From assembly GCF_009602465.1 (NCBI RefSeq), contig NZ_WBKP01000008.1, positions 1 to 64,000 on the forward strand: 64,000 nucleotides of DNA. Reading direction: 5' to 3'. This stretch comes from Cumulibacter manganitolerans. GTDB lineage: Bacteria > Actinomycetota > Actinomycetes > Mycobacteriales > Antricoccaceae. The notes beneath the pieces were generated by a model. It was given only the letters and a program-made list of their open reading frames with translations, made no database searches and was not told the origin of the DNA. The position numbers and the translations under genes are program-made. Positions 41,024 to 50,091 of the stretch are shown here, piece after piece (position 1 is the first letter of the stretch; each line of letters starts with the position of its first letter).

Positions 41024-42793
41024 ATGCCCGAGACGGTCATCGATGCGTTCCGCGGCACGGTGGCCGCGACCCCTGACAAGATCGCGTTCCGGACGCTCGA
41101 CGAGGACGCCGTCGCATGGACCTGGCGCGAGGTCGGCGAGCGCGCCGAGGCGATCGCGAAGGGCCTGCACGAGCTTGGCGTCTCCGGCGGCGACCAGATC
41201 GCCCTGATGCTCACCAACCGGCCGGAGTTCCACGTGTGCGACCTGGCCGGGATCCTGCTCGGGGCCGCCACCCTGTCCGTGTACAACACGCTCGCACCCG
41301 AGCAGCTCGTGTACCTGCTCGACGACGCCGGCGCCTCGGTGATCATCGCCGAGCAGGCGTTCCTGCCGGTGATCCGCCAGGTCCGCGAGCAGCTCGCGCG
41401 ACCCGTCGAGGTGGTCGTGGTGGACGGCGAGCCGGGCCCCGGCGAGCTGTCCCTCGACGAGGTCATGGACCGCGGTCGTGCCTCGACGTACGACCTCGAG
41501 GAGGCGTCGGCAGCCATCGGCGCCGACACCGTCGTCACGCTCATCTACACCTCCGGCACCACCGGCGACCCCAAGGGCGTGCAGCTCACCCACCGCAACA
41601 TCCTCGCGGCGTACGAAGGTGCGGACGGCCGCGTGACGATGCCGGACGACGCCCGCGTGATCAGCTGGCTTCCGGCGGCGCACATCGCCGAACGGATGGC
41701 GCACCACTACTTGCCGCTGCGGCACGGGATCGAGGTGACCTGCTGTCCCGACCCGCGGCGGATCGCCGAGTACCTGCCTCAGGTCCGCCCGACCTGGTTC
41801 TTCGCCGTCCCGCGGGTGTGGGAGAAGCTGAAGTCGGCGGTCGAGGCCAAGCTGGCGTCCATCCCAGGGGAGCAGGGCGAGCAGATCCGGGCGGCGCTCG
41901 CCGCCGCCGTCCAGAAGGTCAAGCTCGAGCAGTCTCGCCAGCCCGTCCCCACCGAGCTCGCCGCCGCCGTCGAGCAGGCCGACGCCGCGATCTTCGCCGG
42001 AATCCGCCGGCAGCTCGGGCTGGACCGCATCGACGTCGCCAACGTCGGCGCCTCGCCCACCCCGCCGGAGGTGCTCGAGTTCTTCCACGCGATCGGAGTG
42101 CCGGTCTCGGAGATCTGGGGGATGAGCGAGACCGCGGGCCTCGGCGCATCCAACCCGATCGAGGACATCCGCATCGGCACCGTCGGCCGGGCGCCGGACA
42201 ACGTCCGGCTGAAGCTCGGCGAGGACGGCGAGCTGCTGGTCAAGAGCGACGTCGTCACCCCCGGCTACCGCAACCTGCCGGAGAAGAACCGCGAGACGAT
42301 CGTCGACGGCTGGCTGCACACCGGTGACATCGCGACGATCGACGACGACGGCTACGTGCGGATCATCGACCGCAAGAAGGAGCTGATCATCAGCTCCGGC
42401 GGCAAGAACATGTCGCCGGCGCTGATCGAGTCTCGGCTCACGACCGCGTCGCCGCTGATCGGGCAGGCCGTCGCGATCGGCGACGGCCGCCCGTACAACA
42501 CGGCGCTGATCGTGCTCGACCCCGACGCGCTGCCGGTCTGGGCCCGCGCGCACGGCATCGATGGCGCGACCCCCGCGGAGCTCGCCGGCGACGAGCAGCT
42601 GCTCGCCGAGATCGACGCGGCCGTCCAGGCGGCCAACGCCCGGCTCTCGCGCGTCGAGCAGATCAAGAAGTACACGGTGCTCGCCGAGGAGTGGCTGCCG
42701 GCGAGCGACGAGCTGACGCCGACCATGAAGCTGCGCCGCCGTCCGATCGAGGCGAAGTACCGCACCCAGATCGACGCCATGTACGCCCCGTAG
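41024..42793 (+). CDS. Long-chain fatty-acid-CoA ligase (FadD15-like, AMP-binding)
   Basis: 589 residues. YTSGTTGDPKGVQLTH (P-loop), EIWGMSETAGLG, DGWLHTGDIATIDDDGYVRI, DRKKELIISSGGKNMSP and a C-terminal catalytic lysine in LTPTMKLRRRPIEAKY. The insertion AAHIAERMAHHYLPLRHG and WFFAVPRVWEKLKSAVEAKL are those of ACSL/FadD15-type enzymes for long chains. GAAGGAG sits seven bases before the ATG. Ends 7 bp before a palindrome. Confidence 0.92.
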   Translation: MPETVIDAFRGTVAATPDKIAFRTLDEDAVAWTWREVGERAEAIAKGLHELGVSGGDQIALMLTNRPEFHVCDLAGILLGAATLSVYNTLAPEQLVYLLDDAGASVIIAEQAFLPVIRQVREQLARPVEVVVVDGEPGPGELSLDEVMDRGRASTYDLEEASAAIGADTVVTLIYTSGTTGDPKGVQLTHRNILAAYEGADGRVTMPDDARVISWLPAAHIAERMAHHYLPLRHGIEVTCCPDPRRIAEYLPQVRPTWFFAVPRVWEKLKSAVEAKLASIPGEQGEQIRAALAAAVQKVKLEQSRQPVPTELAAAVEQADAAIFAGIRRQLGLDRIDVANVGASPTPPEVLEFFHAIGVPVSEIWGMSETAGLGASNPIEDIRIGTVGRAPDNVRLKLGEDGELLVKSDVVTPGYRNLPEKNRETIVDGWLHTGDIATIDDDGYVRIIDRKKELIISSGGKNMSPALIESRLTTASPLIGQAVAIGDGRPYNTALIVLDPDALPVWARAHGIDGATPAELAGDEQLLAEIDAAVQAANARLSRVEQIKKYTVLAEEWLPASDELTPTMKLRRRPIEAKYRTQIDAMYAP

Positions 42794-42800
42794 TCCTCAT

Positions 42801-42882
42801 GCGGTGGGTTGCACCCCGCTATCGGCCGATCAGCGGGGCAGAACCCACCGCAGCACGGCGGAGCGGGGCAGAACCCACCGCA
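42801..42882. repeat. Dispersed palindrome with duplicated right arm
   Basis: Main element 42801-42851: GCGGTGGGTT..CCCCGCT(ATCG) paired with CGAT..AGCGGGG..AACCCACCGC. It is a relative of the 8728-8778 element. The right-arm segment GCGGGGCAGAACCCACCGCA (42833-42852) is repeated directly at 42863-42882. It sits just after the ligase stop and before the malic enzyme, so it may end the ligase transcript. Confidence 0.8.
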
Positions 42883-42960
42883 TCGTGACGGCCGCGGGGA
42901 CGTCGGCACCACCCGACGGGCGTCGGTGGCCGCGCGCGGCTGCGTGACAGACTGGTGGGC

Positions 42961-44385
42961 ATGTCCAAAGCGAACGCCAACACCTCGTTGCCGGTGCAGC
43001 GCGCGAAGGCGACCACCGGCTCGTACTCGATCACGGTGCGGCTGCACACCGGCACCGACCCGGCCGTCGTCGGTGAGCTGGCGACCGCCGTGTCGCAGGT
43101 CGGCGGCATCACGACCGCGCTGGACATCGTCGAGTCGCGGCATGATCGCCTGGTCGTCGACCTCACCTGCTCGGCCGCCGACGGCACGCACGCCGAGGAG
43201 CTGGTCGCCGCGATCAGCGGGGTTCCCGGCGTCAAGGTGCACAAGGTGTCCGACCGGACGTTCCTGCTGCACATCGGCGGCAAGATCGGCGTCGAGCCCA
43301 CGGTCCCGCTGAAGACCCGCGACGACCTCTCGATGGCCTACACGCCGGGCGTGGGCCGGGTCAGCCTGGCGCTGGCCGAGCACCCGGAGGACGTCCGTCG
43401 CCTGACGATCAAGGGCAACTCCGTCGCGGTAGTGACCGACGGCAGCGCCGTCCTCGGCCTCGGCAACCTCGGACCCGGTGCGGCGCTGCCGGTGATGGAA
43501 GGCAAGGCGGCGTTGTTCAAGCGGTTCGCCGGGATCAACGCCTGGCCGATCTGCCTGGACACCCAGGACGTCGACGAGATCGTGCGCACCGTCGAGCTGA
43601 TCGCTCCCGGGTTCGGCGGGATCAACCTGGAGGACATCGCGGCCCCGCGCTGCTTCGAGGTCGAGGGGCGGCTGCGCGAGCGGCTGGATATCCCGGTCTT
43701 CCACGACGACCAGCACGGGACGGCGATCGTCGTCCTCGCGGCGCTCACCAACGCGCTGCGGTTCGTCAAGCAGAACATCGACACCGCCCGCATCGTCGTC
43801 GCCGGAGCCGGTGCCGCGGGCACCGCGATCGTGACCCTGCTGCTGGCCGCCGACGCCCACGACGTGGTGGTGTGGGACAAGGAGGGCCTGCTGAGCCGCG
43901 ACGACCTCGAGCTGGCGCCCGCCAAGCTGGCCCTCGCGCAGCAGACCAACCCGCACCTGATCCGCGGCGAGCTGCGCGACGGCCTGCAGGGCGCCGACGT
44001 GTTCATCGGCGTCAGCGCCGGTGGCGTGCTGGCGCCGGAGTGGATCGACGAGATGGCCGACGAGCGCATCGTGTTCGCGCTGGCCAATCCCGATCCCGAG
44101 GTCGACATCGCCGAGGCCGCGAAGCGGGCGACCGTGGTCGCCTCCGGCCGCAGCGACTATCCCAACCAGATCAACAACGTGCTCGCGTTCCCGGGCGTCT
44201 TCCGCGGGCTGCTCGACGCCAAGGCGTCGGCTGTGACCACCGAGATGCTGCTGCGCGCGGCGTACGCCATCGCCGGTGTCGTCACCGACGACCAGCTCAA
44301 CCCCAACTACATCATCCCGAGCGTGTTCGACCCCGGGATCACGACAGCGGTCGCGCGGGCGATCGCCGGTGAGGACGCCGAATGA
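42961..44385 (+). CDS. NAD-dependent malic enzyme with N-terminal ACT domain
   Basis: Oxidative decarboxylation of malate to pyruvate. 474 residues: an ACT regulatory domain (about 18-100, SYSITVRLHTGTD), then the malic N domain (LSMAYTPGVG, VTDGSAVLGLGNLGP, FHDDQHGTAIVVLAALTNAL) and the NAD domain (VVAGAGAAGTAI, ALANPDPEVD). The ACT domain suggests control by an amino acid. CAGACT lies seven bases before the ATG. An in-frame GTG two codons earlier is less likely. Overlaps the next gene as ATGA. Confidence 0.93.
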   Translation: MSKANANTSLPVQRAKATTGSYSITVRLHTGTDPAVVGELATAVSQVGGITTALDIVESRHDRLVVDLTCSAADGTHAEELVAAISGVPGVKVHKVSDRTFLLHIGGKIGVEPTVPLKTRDDLSMAYTPGVGRVSLALAEHPEDVRRLTIKGNSVAVVTDGSAVLGLGNLGPGAALPVMEGKAALFKRFAGINAWPICLDTQDVDEIVRTVELIAPGFGGINLEDIAAPRCFEVEGRLRERLDIPVFHDDQHGTAIVVLAALTNALRFVKQNIDTARIVVAGAGAAGTAIVTLLLAADAHDVVVWDKEGLLSRDDLELAPAKLALAQQTNPHLIRGELRDGLQGADVFIGVSAGGVLAPEWIDEMADERIVFALANPDPEVDIAEAAKRATVVASGRSDYPNQINNVLAFPGVFRGLLDAKASAVTTEMLLRAAYAIAGVVTDDQLNPNYIIPSVFDPGITTAVARAIAGEDAE

Positions 44386-44864
44386 ACGGACCCGTCAACT
44401 CGCGATTCGCCGTCGGGCCGTTCATCGCCGGCGCGCCGCTGGTGCTCATCGGCGTGCTGCTCATCGCCGGGCTGCGCAGCAGCTTCGCCGACATCCTGGG
44501 CTGGATCTTCGTGGTCGTGGGGATCGGACTGCTCGTGCTGTCGATCCTGATGTTCCGGGAGCTGTCGAAGTGGAACGTGCTGCGGCGCGGGAAGTGGACG
44601 ACCGTCGCCGCCACCGTCGTGCACGACGACGCCTACAGCGAGCAGGCCAAGACGCTCATCGACACGGTGGACGGCAAGTGGCGCATCGCGCTGGCCCGCT
44701 ACCCGCTCGAGCTGCGGGACGTCATCGCCGACCAGAAGCGCCTGGAGTACGTCGGCACCCTCGCCGACGACGCCTCGCTGCTGGTGCGGCCCACGCCGGG
44801 AGAGCTGGAGTACTTCGCCCGCTGCCGGGCGATCGCGAGCATCACCGAGGCCAGGGGCGCATGA
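44382..44864 (+). CDS. Two-helix membrane protein of unknown function
   Basis: 160 residues with two hydrophobic segments (about 10-30 and 38-58, APLVLIGVLLIAGL and WIFVVVGIGLLVLSI) and a soluble C-terminal domain (65-155). No named family is recognised. It shares its layout with the next gene, which also has two helices followed by a TV-rich soluble part, so the two may be distant paralogues. ATGA overlap with the malic enzyme indicates a common mRNA. Confidence 0.75.
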   Translation: MNGPVNSRFAVGPFIAGAPLVLIGVLLIAGLRSSFADILGWIFVVVGIGLLVLSILMFRELSKWNVLRRGKWTTVAATVVHDDAYSEQAKTLIDTVDGKWRIALARYPLELRDVIADQKRLEYVGTLADDASLLVRPTPGELEYFARCRAIASITEARGA

Positions 44865-45358
44865 GCCCGGCCGCCGACGACGAACGCACCCGCCGGCACG
44901 AGCGCGGCAAGGACCGCGCCTTCGTCACGACGATCGTGATCGGGCTGGCGCTGATCGTGGCCGGGCTCCTGCTGATCGCGCAGCGCGGCGCGTGGGCGTT
45001 CCTCGGAGGATTCCTGTTCCTGCTCGGCGGGTCCTTCGGCGCGGCGTCCGTCATCGGGCTGCTGTACCGGCGCAAGGCGCGTCGCGTCCTGGGCACCCAC
45101 GAATGGGTCACCACCGCGGTGACGGTCACCGCACGCCCCCGCTCCGGACGCAACGGCCGCACCATCATCGCGCTGCGCGACACCGACGTCACCATCGCGG
45201 TCACGGGCCTGAGCCCCGAGGTCACGAACAAGATCGAGCGCACCGGCGAGCTCGAGTACGCCGGCGACCTGGACGGCTCCGGGATGCTGTTCACCCGGCT
45301 CGTCGACGGCGACGAGGTGTACGTCGCCGTCGTCCCGCGGCATCGTCCGGCCGCCTGA
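44861..45358 (+). CDS. Membrane protein of unknown function, possible paralogue of the upstream gene
   Basis: 165 residues. A charged start (MSPAADDERTRRHERGKDR) precedes two membrane helices (about 21-40 and 45-66, VIGLALIVAGLLLIA and FLGGFLFLLGGSFGAASV) and a soluble domain (70-160) rich in V and T. Function unknown. It overlaps the upstream gene by 4 bp (ATGA) and ends 38 bp before the dehydrogenase, so it is the third gene of the malic enzyme operon. Confidence 0.78.
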   Translation: MSPAADDERTRRHERGKDRAFVTTIVIGLALIVAGLLLIAQRGAWAFLGGFLFLLGGSFGAASVIGLLYRRKARRVLGTHEWVTTAVTVTARPRSGRNGRTIIALRDTDVTIAVTGLSPEVTNKIERTGELEYAGDLDGSGMLFTRLVDGDEVYVAVVPRHRPAA

Positions 45359-45396
45359 GGTCGCCGGGACGCCCACCACCACGAGGGAGTAGCAGG

Positions 45397-46446
45397 ATGA
45401 GCTCGAAGGTCCGGATCACCGTCGCGGTACCGATGTCGGAAGCGCTGGTCAGCCAGATCGAGGCGGTCGACCCGCGCGTCGAGGTCCACTACGACCCGGC
45501 GCACTTCCCCGGACCGCGGCGCCTCGGCGACCACCACGGCGCGCCGGCGCAGCCGCGCTCGGACGCCGAGCGGGACCGGTTCTTCGAGTACCTCTCGCAC
45601 GGCGAGATCGTCTACGGGATCCCGGAGCTGCAGGCGAGCGGGCTGCGCCGCATCGTCGAGCAGGACCCCCGGCTGCGCTGGGTGCACGCCGCGCAGGCCG
45701 GCGCCGGAGCGTTCGTCACCGAGGCGCACCTCGACGCCGAGCAGCTCGCGCGGGTCCTGGTGACGACGTCCGCCGGGGTGCACGCCGAACCCCTCGCCGA
45801 GTTCGCGATGCTCGGCATGCTCGCCGGCTCCCAGGACCTCGCCCGGCTGCGCCGGCAGCAGGCCGCTCACGAGTGGGCGGACCGGCACGCGACAGCCCAG
45901 CTGCGCGGCGCCACCTGCCTGGTCCTCGGCGCCGGGGAGATCGGCGCCGCGATCGCGTCCCGCGCGAAGGCCTTCGGCATGCGGACCGTCGGCATCAAGC
46001 GGCGGATCGAGCCGGTCGCCGGCTTCGATGACATCCTCGGCGTCGAGGCGCTGACCGACGCGGTGCGGGACGCCGACTACGTCGTGGTCACGCTGCCGGG
46101 CACCGCGCACACCGAGCACCTGGTCGATGCGCGGGTGATCGCGGCCTGCAAGCCCGGCGTCGTGGTGGTGAACGTCGGGCGCGGCTCGGTGATCGACGAG
46201 GCGGCCCTCGTCGCGGCACTGCGCAGCGGCCACGTCGCGTCGGCGGCGCTCGACGTCTTCGAGCGCGAGCCGCTGGAACCGGCGAGCCCGCTGTGGGATC
46301 TGCCCAACGTCATCGTCAGCCCGCACACCGCCGCCCTCGACGTCGGGGAGGAGCAGCGGGTCGCGGACCTGTTCTGCGACAACCTGCGCCGCTACCTCGA
46401 CGGGACGCCGCTGCGCAACGTCGTCGACGTCCAGCAGGGCTACTGA
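45397..46446 (+). CDS. D-isomer specific 2-hydroxyacid dehydrogenase family protein
   Basis: 349 residues, NAD(P)-dependent. NAD motif VLGAGEIGAAIASRAKAFGM, VVNVGRGSVIDEAALVAAL with the substrate-binding arginine region, ASAALDVFEREPL, and the catalytic histidine in IVSPHTAALD. The substrate (glyoxylate, hydroxypyruvate or other) is not determined. GAGGGAG precedes the ATG at 45397. Convergent with, and overlapping by 7 bp, the DUF4389 gene. Confidence 0.9.
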   Translation: MSSKVRITVAVPMSEALVSQIEAVDPRVEVHYDPAHFPGPRRLGDHHGAPAQPRSDAERDRFFEYLSHGEIVYGIPELQASGLRRIVEQDPRLRWVHAAQAGAGAFVTEAHLDAEQLARVLVTTSAGVHAEPLAEFAMLGMLAGSQDLARLRRQQAAHEWADRHATAQLRGATCLVLGAGEIGAAIASRAKAFGMRTVGIKRRIEPVAGFDDILGVEALTDAVRDADYVVVTLPGTAHTEHLVDARVIAACKPGVVVVNVGRGSVIDEAALVAALRSGHVASAALDVFEREPLEPASPLWDLPNVIVSPHTAALDVGEEQRVADLFCDNLRRYLDGTPLRNVVDVQQGY

Positions 46447-48005
46447 GCCTCGGTCCGGTCCGGTCCGGCGCGGCTGGTCGCCGCCGGACCGCGGTCCGCG
46501 CCGCCCTGGGCTCGGTGGACGGCAACGCCCACGAGCAGCGCCCCGACCGCGAGCAGCACCGCCCCGGCGACGAAGATGCCGGCGATCACCCACGGCAGGC
46601 CCGGCACGGTGGCGCCGGCCCGCGCCTGCGCGTTGATGCCGGCGGTGCCGTCGGCGCGCATGACGACGACCATCCAATCGCCTTCCGACGCCCGCCACGT
46701 GAGCGCCTGGGTGCCCGTGCCGCTGGACGACTCGACCCAGATGCCGGCCTCCGCCGGCGGCGAGCCGGGTGCTCCGCCCGAATGATCGGTGGTCCGCAAG
46801 CGGTCCGAGCGCCCGTCACCGAACCGCGGTCCCAGCCGGTCCAGCTCCGAGTAGCCCACGTCGCGCAGGTAGCGGCGGGCGTCCTCCGCCCGCGCCACGC
46901 CGATGAACAGCGGGACGCCCGGGTCGGTCGCGGTGACCTCGAGCCGGATCGAGCCGACCACCTCCTCCATCGACCAGTCCAGACCGCTGCCCTCCAGGCG
47001 GAACGAATCGCTCGCGATCGCGTAGCGGTCGGTTGCCATCTCCGATCGCGGCGTCATCAGGTAGCTGCCTTCCCGATAGTGCTGATCGGCCCATGCGAGC
47101 GTGCCGCCGCCGACGAACGCGCCGGCCGCGCCGAACAGCAGCAGCGCGCCCACGACCAGTGCCGCGACGCGGCCGGCGGTCCACGCCGTGGCGGGCGTCG
47201 CCCGTGCCAGGGCTGCCGAACCGCCGGTCGCGGCCGGGTAGCCGGGCGCGCTCGGGTAGCCGGTCTCGGCCGGGGAACCGGAGGGGCTTCCGAATGCGGG
47301 AGGCGAGGTCGGCCCGACGGGTAGCGAAGCGGGGTCGCGACCGCCCATGTCCATCCGGAACGGCGGGTACTCGTCGGTCATCAGGGCCGCGTAGCCGGCG
47401 ACGCGCAGCGCCCACCGGTCCATGCCGAGCACGAAGTCGTACAGCGACTGCGGGTACCGCCCGGAGAACAGCAGCGCGATGCCGGCGACCAGCACCAGCA
47501 GGGCGACCAGCCCGCCCGCGCCCCAGCCGGTGTCCCAGATGCCGTCCGCGTGGCTGCCGCGGGTGCCCAGCCAGATGCCGCCGCCGACGAACAGCGAGAC
47601 GATGATGTAGTGCGGGATGGCCAGCAGCCACCACTTGACCAGCACCAGCCCCCGCGACAGGCGCTCGGGGTAGACGACGTCGAGGTGCGCCGGGTAGTCC
47701 GGCACGTCGGCGAGGGTGAACGGCGGATAGCGGTCCGTGCCCAGCGCGCCGTAGCCGTAGTAGTTGACGCGCCAGCTCCACCGCAGCACCCCGACGTTGA
47801 AGTCGAACAGGGCGCGCGGGTAGCGCGCGGTGAACAGCACCGAGAAGAACACGATCACGCTGGTCAGCACGAACGCCACCCACAGGCACGCCAGGATCAC
47901 GTAGTGCGGGAGCAGCAGCAGCCACTTGACCAGCCACAGCCCGCGCGAGGCCGCGGGCCGGACGGCGGCATCGACGCGCACCGGGTACGTTCGCTCCTCG
48001 AGCAT
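46440..48005 (-). CDS. DUF4389 family membrane protein
   Basis: 521 residues. Two DUF4389 units (about 18-100 and 110-215), each with WLVKWLLLLPHYVI- or LVKWWLLAIPHYII-like hydrophobic helices and the repeated RYPRALFDFNVGVLRW / RYPQSLYDFVLGMDRW. A Pro/Ser/Ala-rich linker (220-285) leads to one more transmembrane helix, an extracellular-looking domain and a last helix near 490. Function unknown. GGAAGGA precedes the ATG at 48005. Divergent from pheA. Confidence 0.85.
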   Translation of the reverse strand: MLEERTYPVRVDAAVRPAASRGLWLVKWLLLLPHYVILACLWVAFVLTSVIVFFSVLFTARYPRALFDFNVGVLRWSWRVNYYGYGALGTDRYPPFTLADVPDYPAHLDVVYPERLSRGLVLVKWWLLAIPHYIIVSLFVGGGIWLGTRGSHADGIWDTGWGAGGLVALLVLVAGIALLFSGRYPQSLYDFVLGMDRWALRVAGYAALMTDEYPPFRMDMGGRDPASLPVGPTSPPAFGSPSGSPAETGYPSAPGYPAATGGSAALARATPATAWTAGRVAALVVGALLLFGAAGAFVGGGTLAWADQHYREGSYLMTPRSEMATDRYAIASDSFRLEGSGLDWSMEEVVGSIRLEVTATDPGVPLFIGVARAEDARRYLRDVGYSELDRLGPRFGDGRSDRLRTTDHSGGAPGSPPAEAGIWVESSSGTGTQALTWRASEGDWMVVVMRADGTAGINAQARAGATVPGLPWVIAGIFVAGAVLLAVGALLVGVAVHRAQGGADRGPAATSRAGPDRTEAQ

Positions 48006-48160
48006 CTTCGGCACGTCCTTCCCGTCGCGGAGGCCAGGCCGGCTCTGCGGCCCGACCCTCCTTTCACGGTGGCGCCGCTGGGTGGCGGCTGCCAGGGGCT
48101 TTGGGGGCGTCGGGCAGGAACGTTCGTCCCGTGCCGCGGCGCTACCGATACCCTCGGGGA

Positions 48161-49087
48161 GTGCCCGACTCATACGCCTATCTCGGTCCCGCCGGAACGT
48201 TCGCGCAGCAGGCCCTGCTGACCATCCCGGAGGTCGAGGGAGCGCCGATGATGCCGTGCTCCGGGGTACCGGCGGTCGCGGCTGCCGTCCGCGACGGATC
48301 GGCGACCTTCGGGCTGATGCCGCTGGAGAACTCCGTCGAGGGCCCGGTGCCGACCACCACCGACGAGCTGGTGCTGGGCGAGCCGCTGCAGATCGTCCGC
48401 GAGGTCTTCCTGCCCGTCTCGTTCGTGGTCGCCTCGCGCGGCGCGCAGCTCGACGAGCTGCGCACGCTGGTCAGCCATCCGCACGCACACGCCCAGGTGC
48501 GCGGCTGGGTCCGGTCACATCTGCCGGACGTCGACGTGGTGACCGCCGCCTCGACCGCGGAGGCCGCATCCCTCGTCGCACAGGGAAAGTACGACGCCGC
48601 GGTGTGTGCGTCGATCGCCGCCGCCAACAACGGTCTGACGGTGCTGGCCGACGGCGTCGAGGACACGACCGGCGCCGTCACCCGGTTCGTGGTGGCTGCC
48701 CTCCCCGGGCCGCCCCCGGCGATGACCGGCAACGACCGCACGACCTTCGTCGTGCACATCCGTCAGGAGCAGCCCGGCGCGCTCAGTGGCGTGCTCGTCG
48801 AGCTGGCCGCCCGCTCGATCAACCTCACCCGCATCGAGTCGCGTCCGTGGCGCGAGCGCATCGGTGAGTACCACTTCATCCTCGAGTGCGAAGGGCACAT
48901 CGCCGACCCGCGCGTCGGCGACGCGCTCGCCGCCCTCTTTCGCATCTGCGCGGAGGTGCGCTTCATCGGCTCCTACCCGCGGGCGGACCGCGCCAACGGC
49001 GCGTTGCCGGAGCAGGCCCGCGACGCCGCGTTCGCCGACGCCGCCCGCTGGCTGGCGAGCACCCGCGAGCACGGGGCCCGCCGGTGA
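48161..49087 (+). CDS. pheA: Prephenate dehydratase
   Basis: Converts prephenate to phenylpyruvate in phenylalanine synthesis. 308 residues: catalytic domain (5-185, YLGPAGTFAQQAL, the active-site threonine in AVTRFVV, and MPLENSVEGPV) and a C-terminal ACT domain (195-275, TTFVVHIRQEQPGALSGVL with RIESRPW for phenylalanine feedback). Same length as stand-alone actinobacterial PheA. GTG start. Next gene begins in its last codons (GTGA). Confidence 0.95.
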   Translation: MPDSYAYLGPAGTFAQQALLTIPEVEGAPMMPCSGVPAVAAAVRDGSATFGLMPLENSVEGPVPTTTDELVLGEPLQIVREVFLPVSFVVASRGAQLDELRTLVSHPHAHAQVRGWVRSHLPDVDVVTAASTAEAASLVAQGKYDAAVCASIAAANNGLTVLADGVEDTTGAVTRFVVAALPGPPPAMTGNDRTTFVVHIRQEQPGALSGVLVELAARSINLTRIESRPWRERIGEYHFILECEGHIADPRVGDALAALFRICAEVRFIGSYPRADRANGALPEQARDAAFADAARWLASTREHGARR

Positions 49088-49737
49088 AGCTGTACTTGGC
49101 CCGCCACGCCCAGAGCGAGGCGAACCGCGAGCACGTCATCGCCTGCGCCATCCCGGGCCCGGATCTCAGCGAGCTCGGACGCGAGCAGGCGGTCGCGCTG
49201 GCCGAGCGGCTCGACGGGCACGGGGTCCGTGCGATCTATCACTCCCGCATGGTGCGCACCAGGCAGACCGCCGCCCCGCTGGGCGCCCTGCTCGGCCTGC
49301 AGATGACCGAGCTGCCGGGCCTGCACGAGGTGCACCTGGGCGACCTGGCCGAGCGCAGCGACGTCGAGGCGTACGACCTCATGGACGAGCTGGCGACCGA
49401 GTGGAACATGCGCGAGCGGCTGAACTTCGCGCGTCCCGGCGGCGAGTCCGGCACCGAGGTCGTGCGCCGGATGACCGCCGACCTCGACCGGCTGCGGGAG
49501 CGGCACGGCGACTCCGACGACGCGGTGCTGGCGGTCGCGCACGGGCTCTGCCTGCGCACGGCCGTCCAGCGATGGGCGGACGGAGTCAGCCTCGAGTTCG
49601 CGTTCCGGAACCTGCTGCCCAACACCTCGCTGATCGAGATCGACGTACCGCGCGACCGGAGCGAGCGTCCGCGGATCGTCTCGTGGGCCGGTCTGGACCC
49701 GGCCAGCGCCCCGCCCGACGAGGGCGGCATCCTCTAG
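49084..49737 (+). CDS. Histidine phosphatase family protein
   Basis: Phosphoglycerate-mutase-like phosphatase of 217 residues. Catalytic histidine and arginine are in LYLARHAQSEAN, a second arginine in SRMVRTRQTA, and the acid/histidine in VAHGLCLR. The substrate is unknown. It overlaps pheA by 4 bp. The pheA-phosphatase pair is a conserved actinobacterial neighbour of serS, which lies 7 kb further on here. Confidence 0.9.
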   Translation: MKLYLARHAQSEANREHVIACAIPGPDLSELGREQAVALAERLDGHGVRAIYHSRMVRTRQTAAPLGALLGLQMTELPGLHEVHLGDLAERSDVEAYDLMDELATEWNMRERLNFARPGGESGTEVVRRMTADLDRLRERHGDSDDAVLAVAHGLCLRTAVQRWADGVSLEFAFRNLLPNTSLIEIDVPRDRSERPRIVSWAGLDPASAPPDEGGIL

Positions 49738-49744
49738 CGGCGGC

Positions 49745-50068
49745 CTACAGGTACAGGCCGGTCGAGACGTCGACGCGCTCGGCGGCGACCGCGTGCACGT
49801 CGCGCTCACGCAGGATCACGTAGGTCTCCGCGTTGATCTCGACCTCGTGCTGGTCGTCCTCGGCGTACAGCACGCGGTCGTCGACCTTCACGTTGCGTAC
49901 CGACGGCCCGGCCCCGAGCACCTTCCCCCAGCGCAGCCGCTTGGCGACCTGCGCCGTCGCGGGGATCAGGATGCCGCCCGAGGATCGCCGGTCGCCCTCG
50001 TCGCCGGCCTCCTTCACCAGGAGTCGGTCGTGCAGCATCATGATCGGCAGCTTGGCGTTCTCGGTCAC
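49745..50068 (-). CDS. GroES-like co-chaperonin domain protein
   Basis: 107 residues with the GroES beta-barrel: MMLHDRLLVKE, SGGILIPATAQ (the mobile-loop GGI/L-IP motif that contacts GroEL), GKVLGAGPSVRNVKVDDRVLYAEDD, EVEINAETYVILRERDVHAV. Several actinobacteria encode such an extra GroES-like protein away from groEL. TACCCT lies six bases before the GTG at 50068, a leaderless start identical in form to that of guaB1. Convergent with the histidine phosphatase. Confidence 0.85.
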   Translation of the reverse strand: MTENAKLPIMMLHDRLLVKEAGDEGDRRSSGGILIPATAQVAKRLRWGKVLGAGPSVRNVKVDDRVLYAEDDQHEVEINAETYVILRERDVHAVAAERVDVSTGLYL

Positions 50069-50091
50069 CCGACGAGGGTACCGCCGTCCGG

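Noticed and set aside
48006-48160. Extra gene between the DUF4389 protein and pheA
   Set aside because: Open frames here are short extensions of the flanking genes with no ribosome site. The region fits a divergent promoter.
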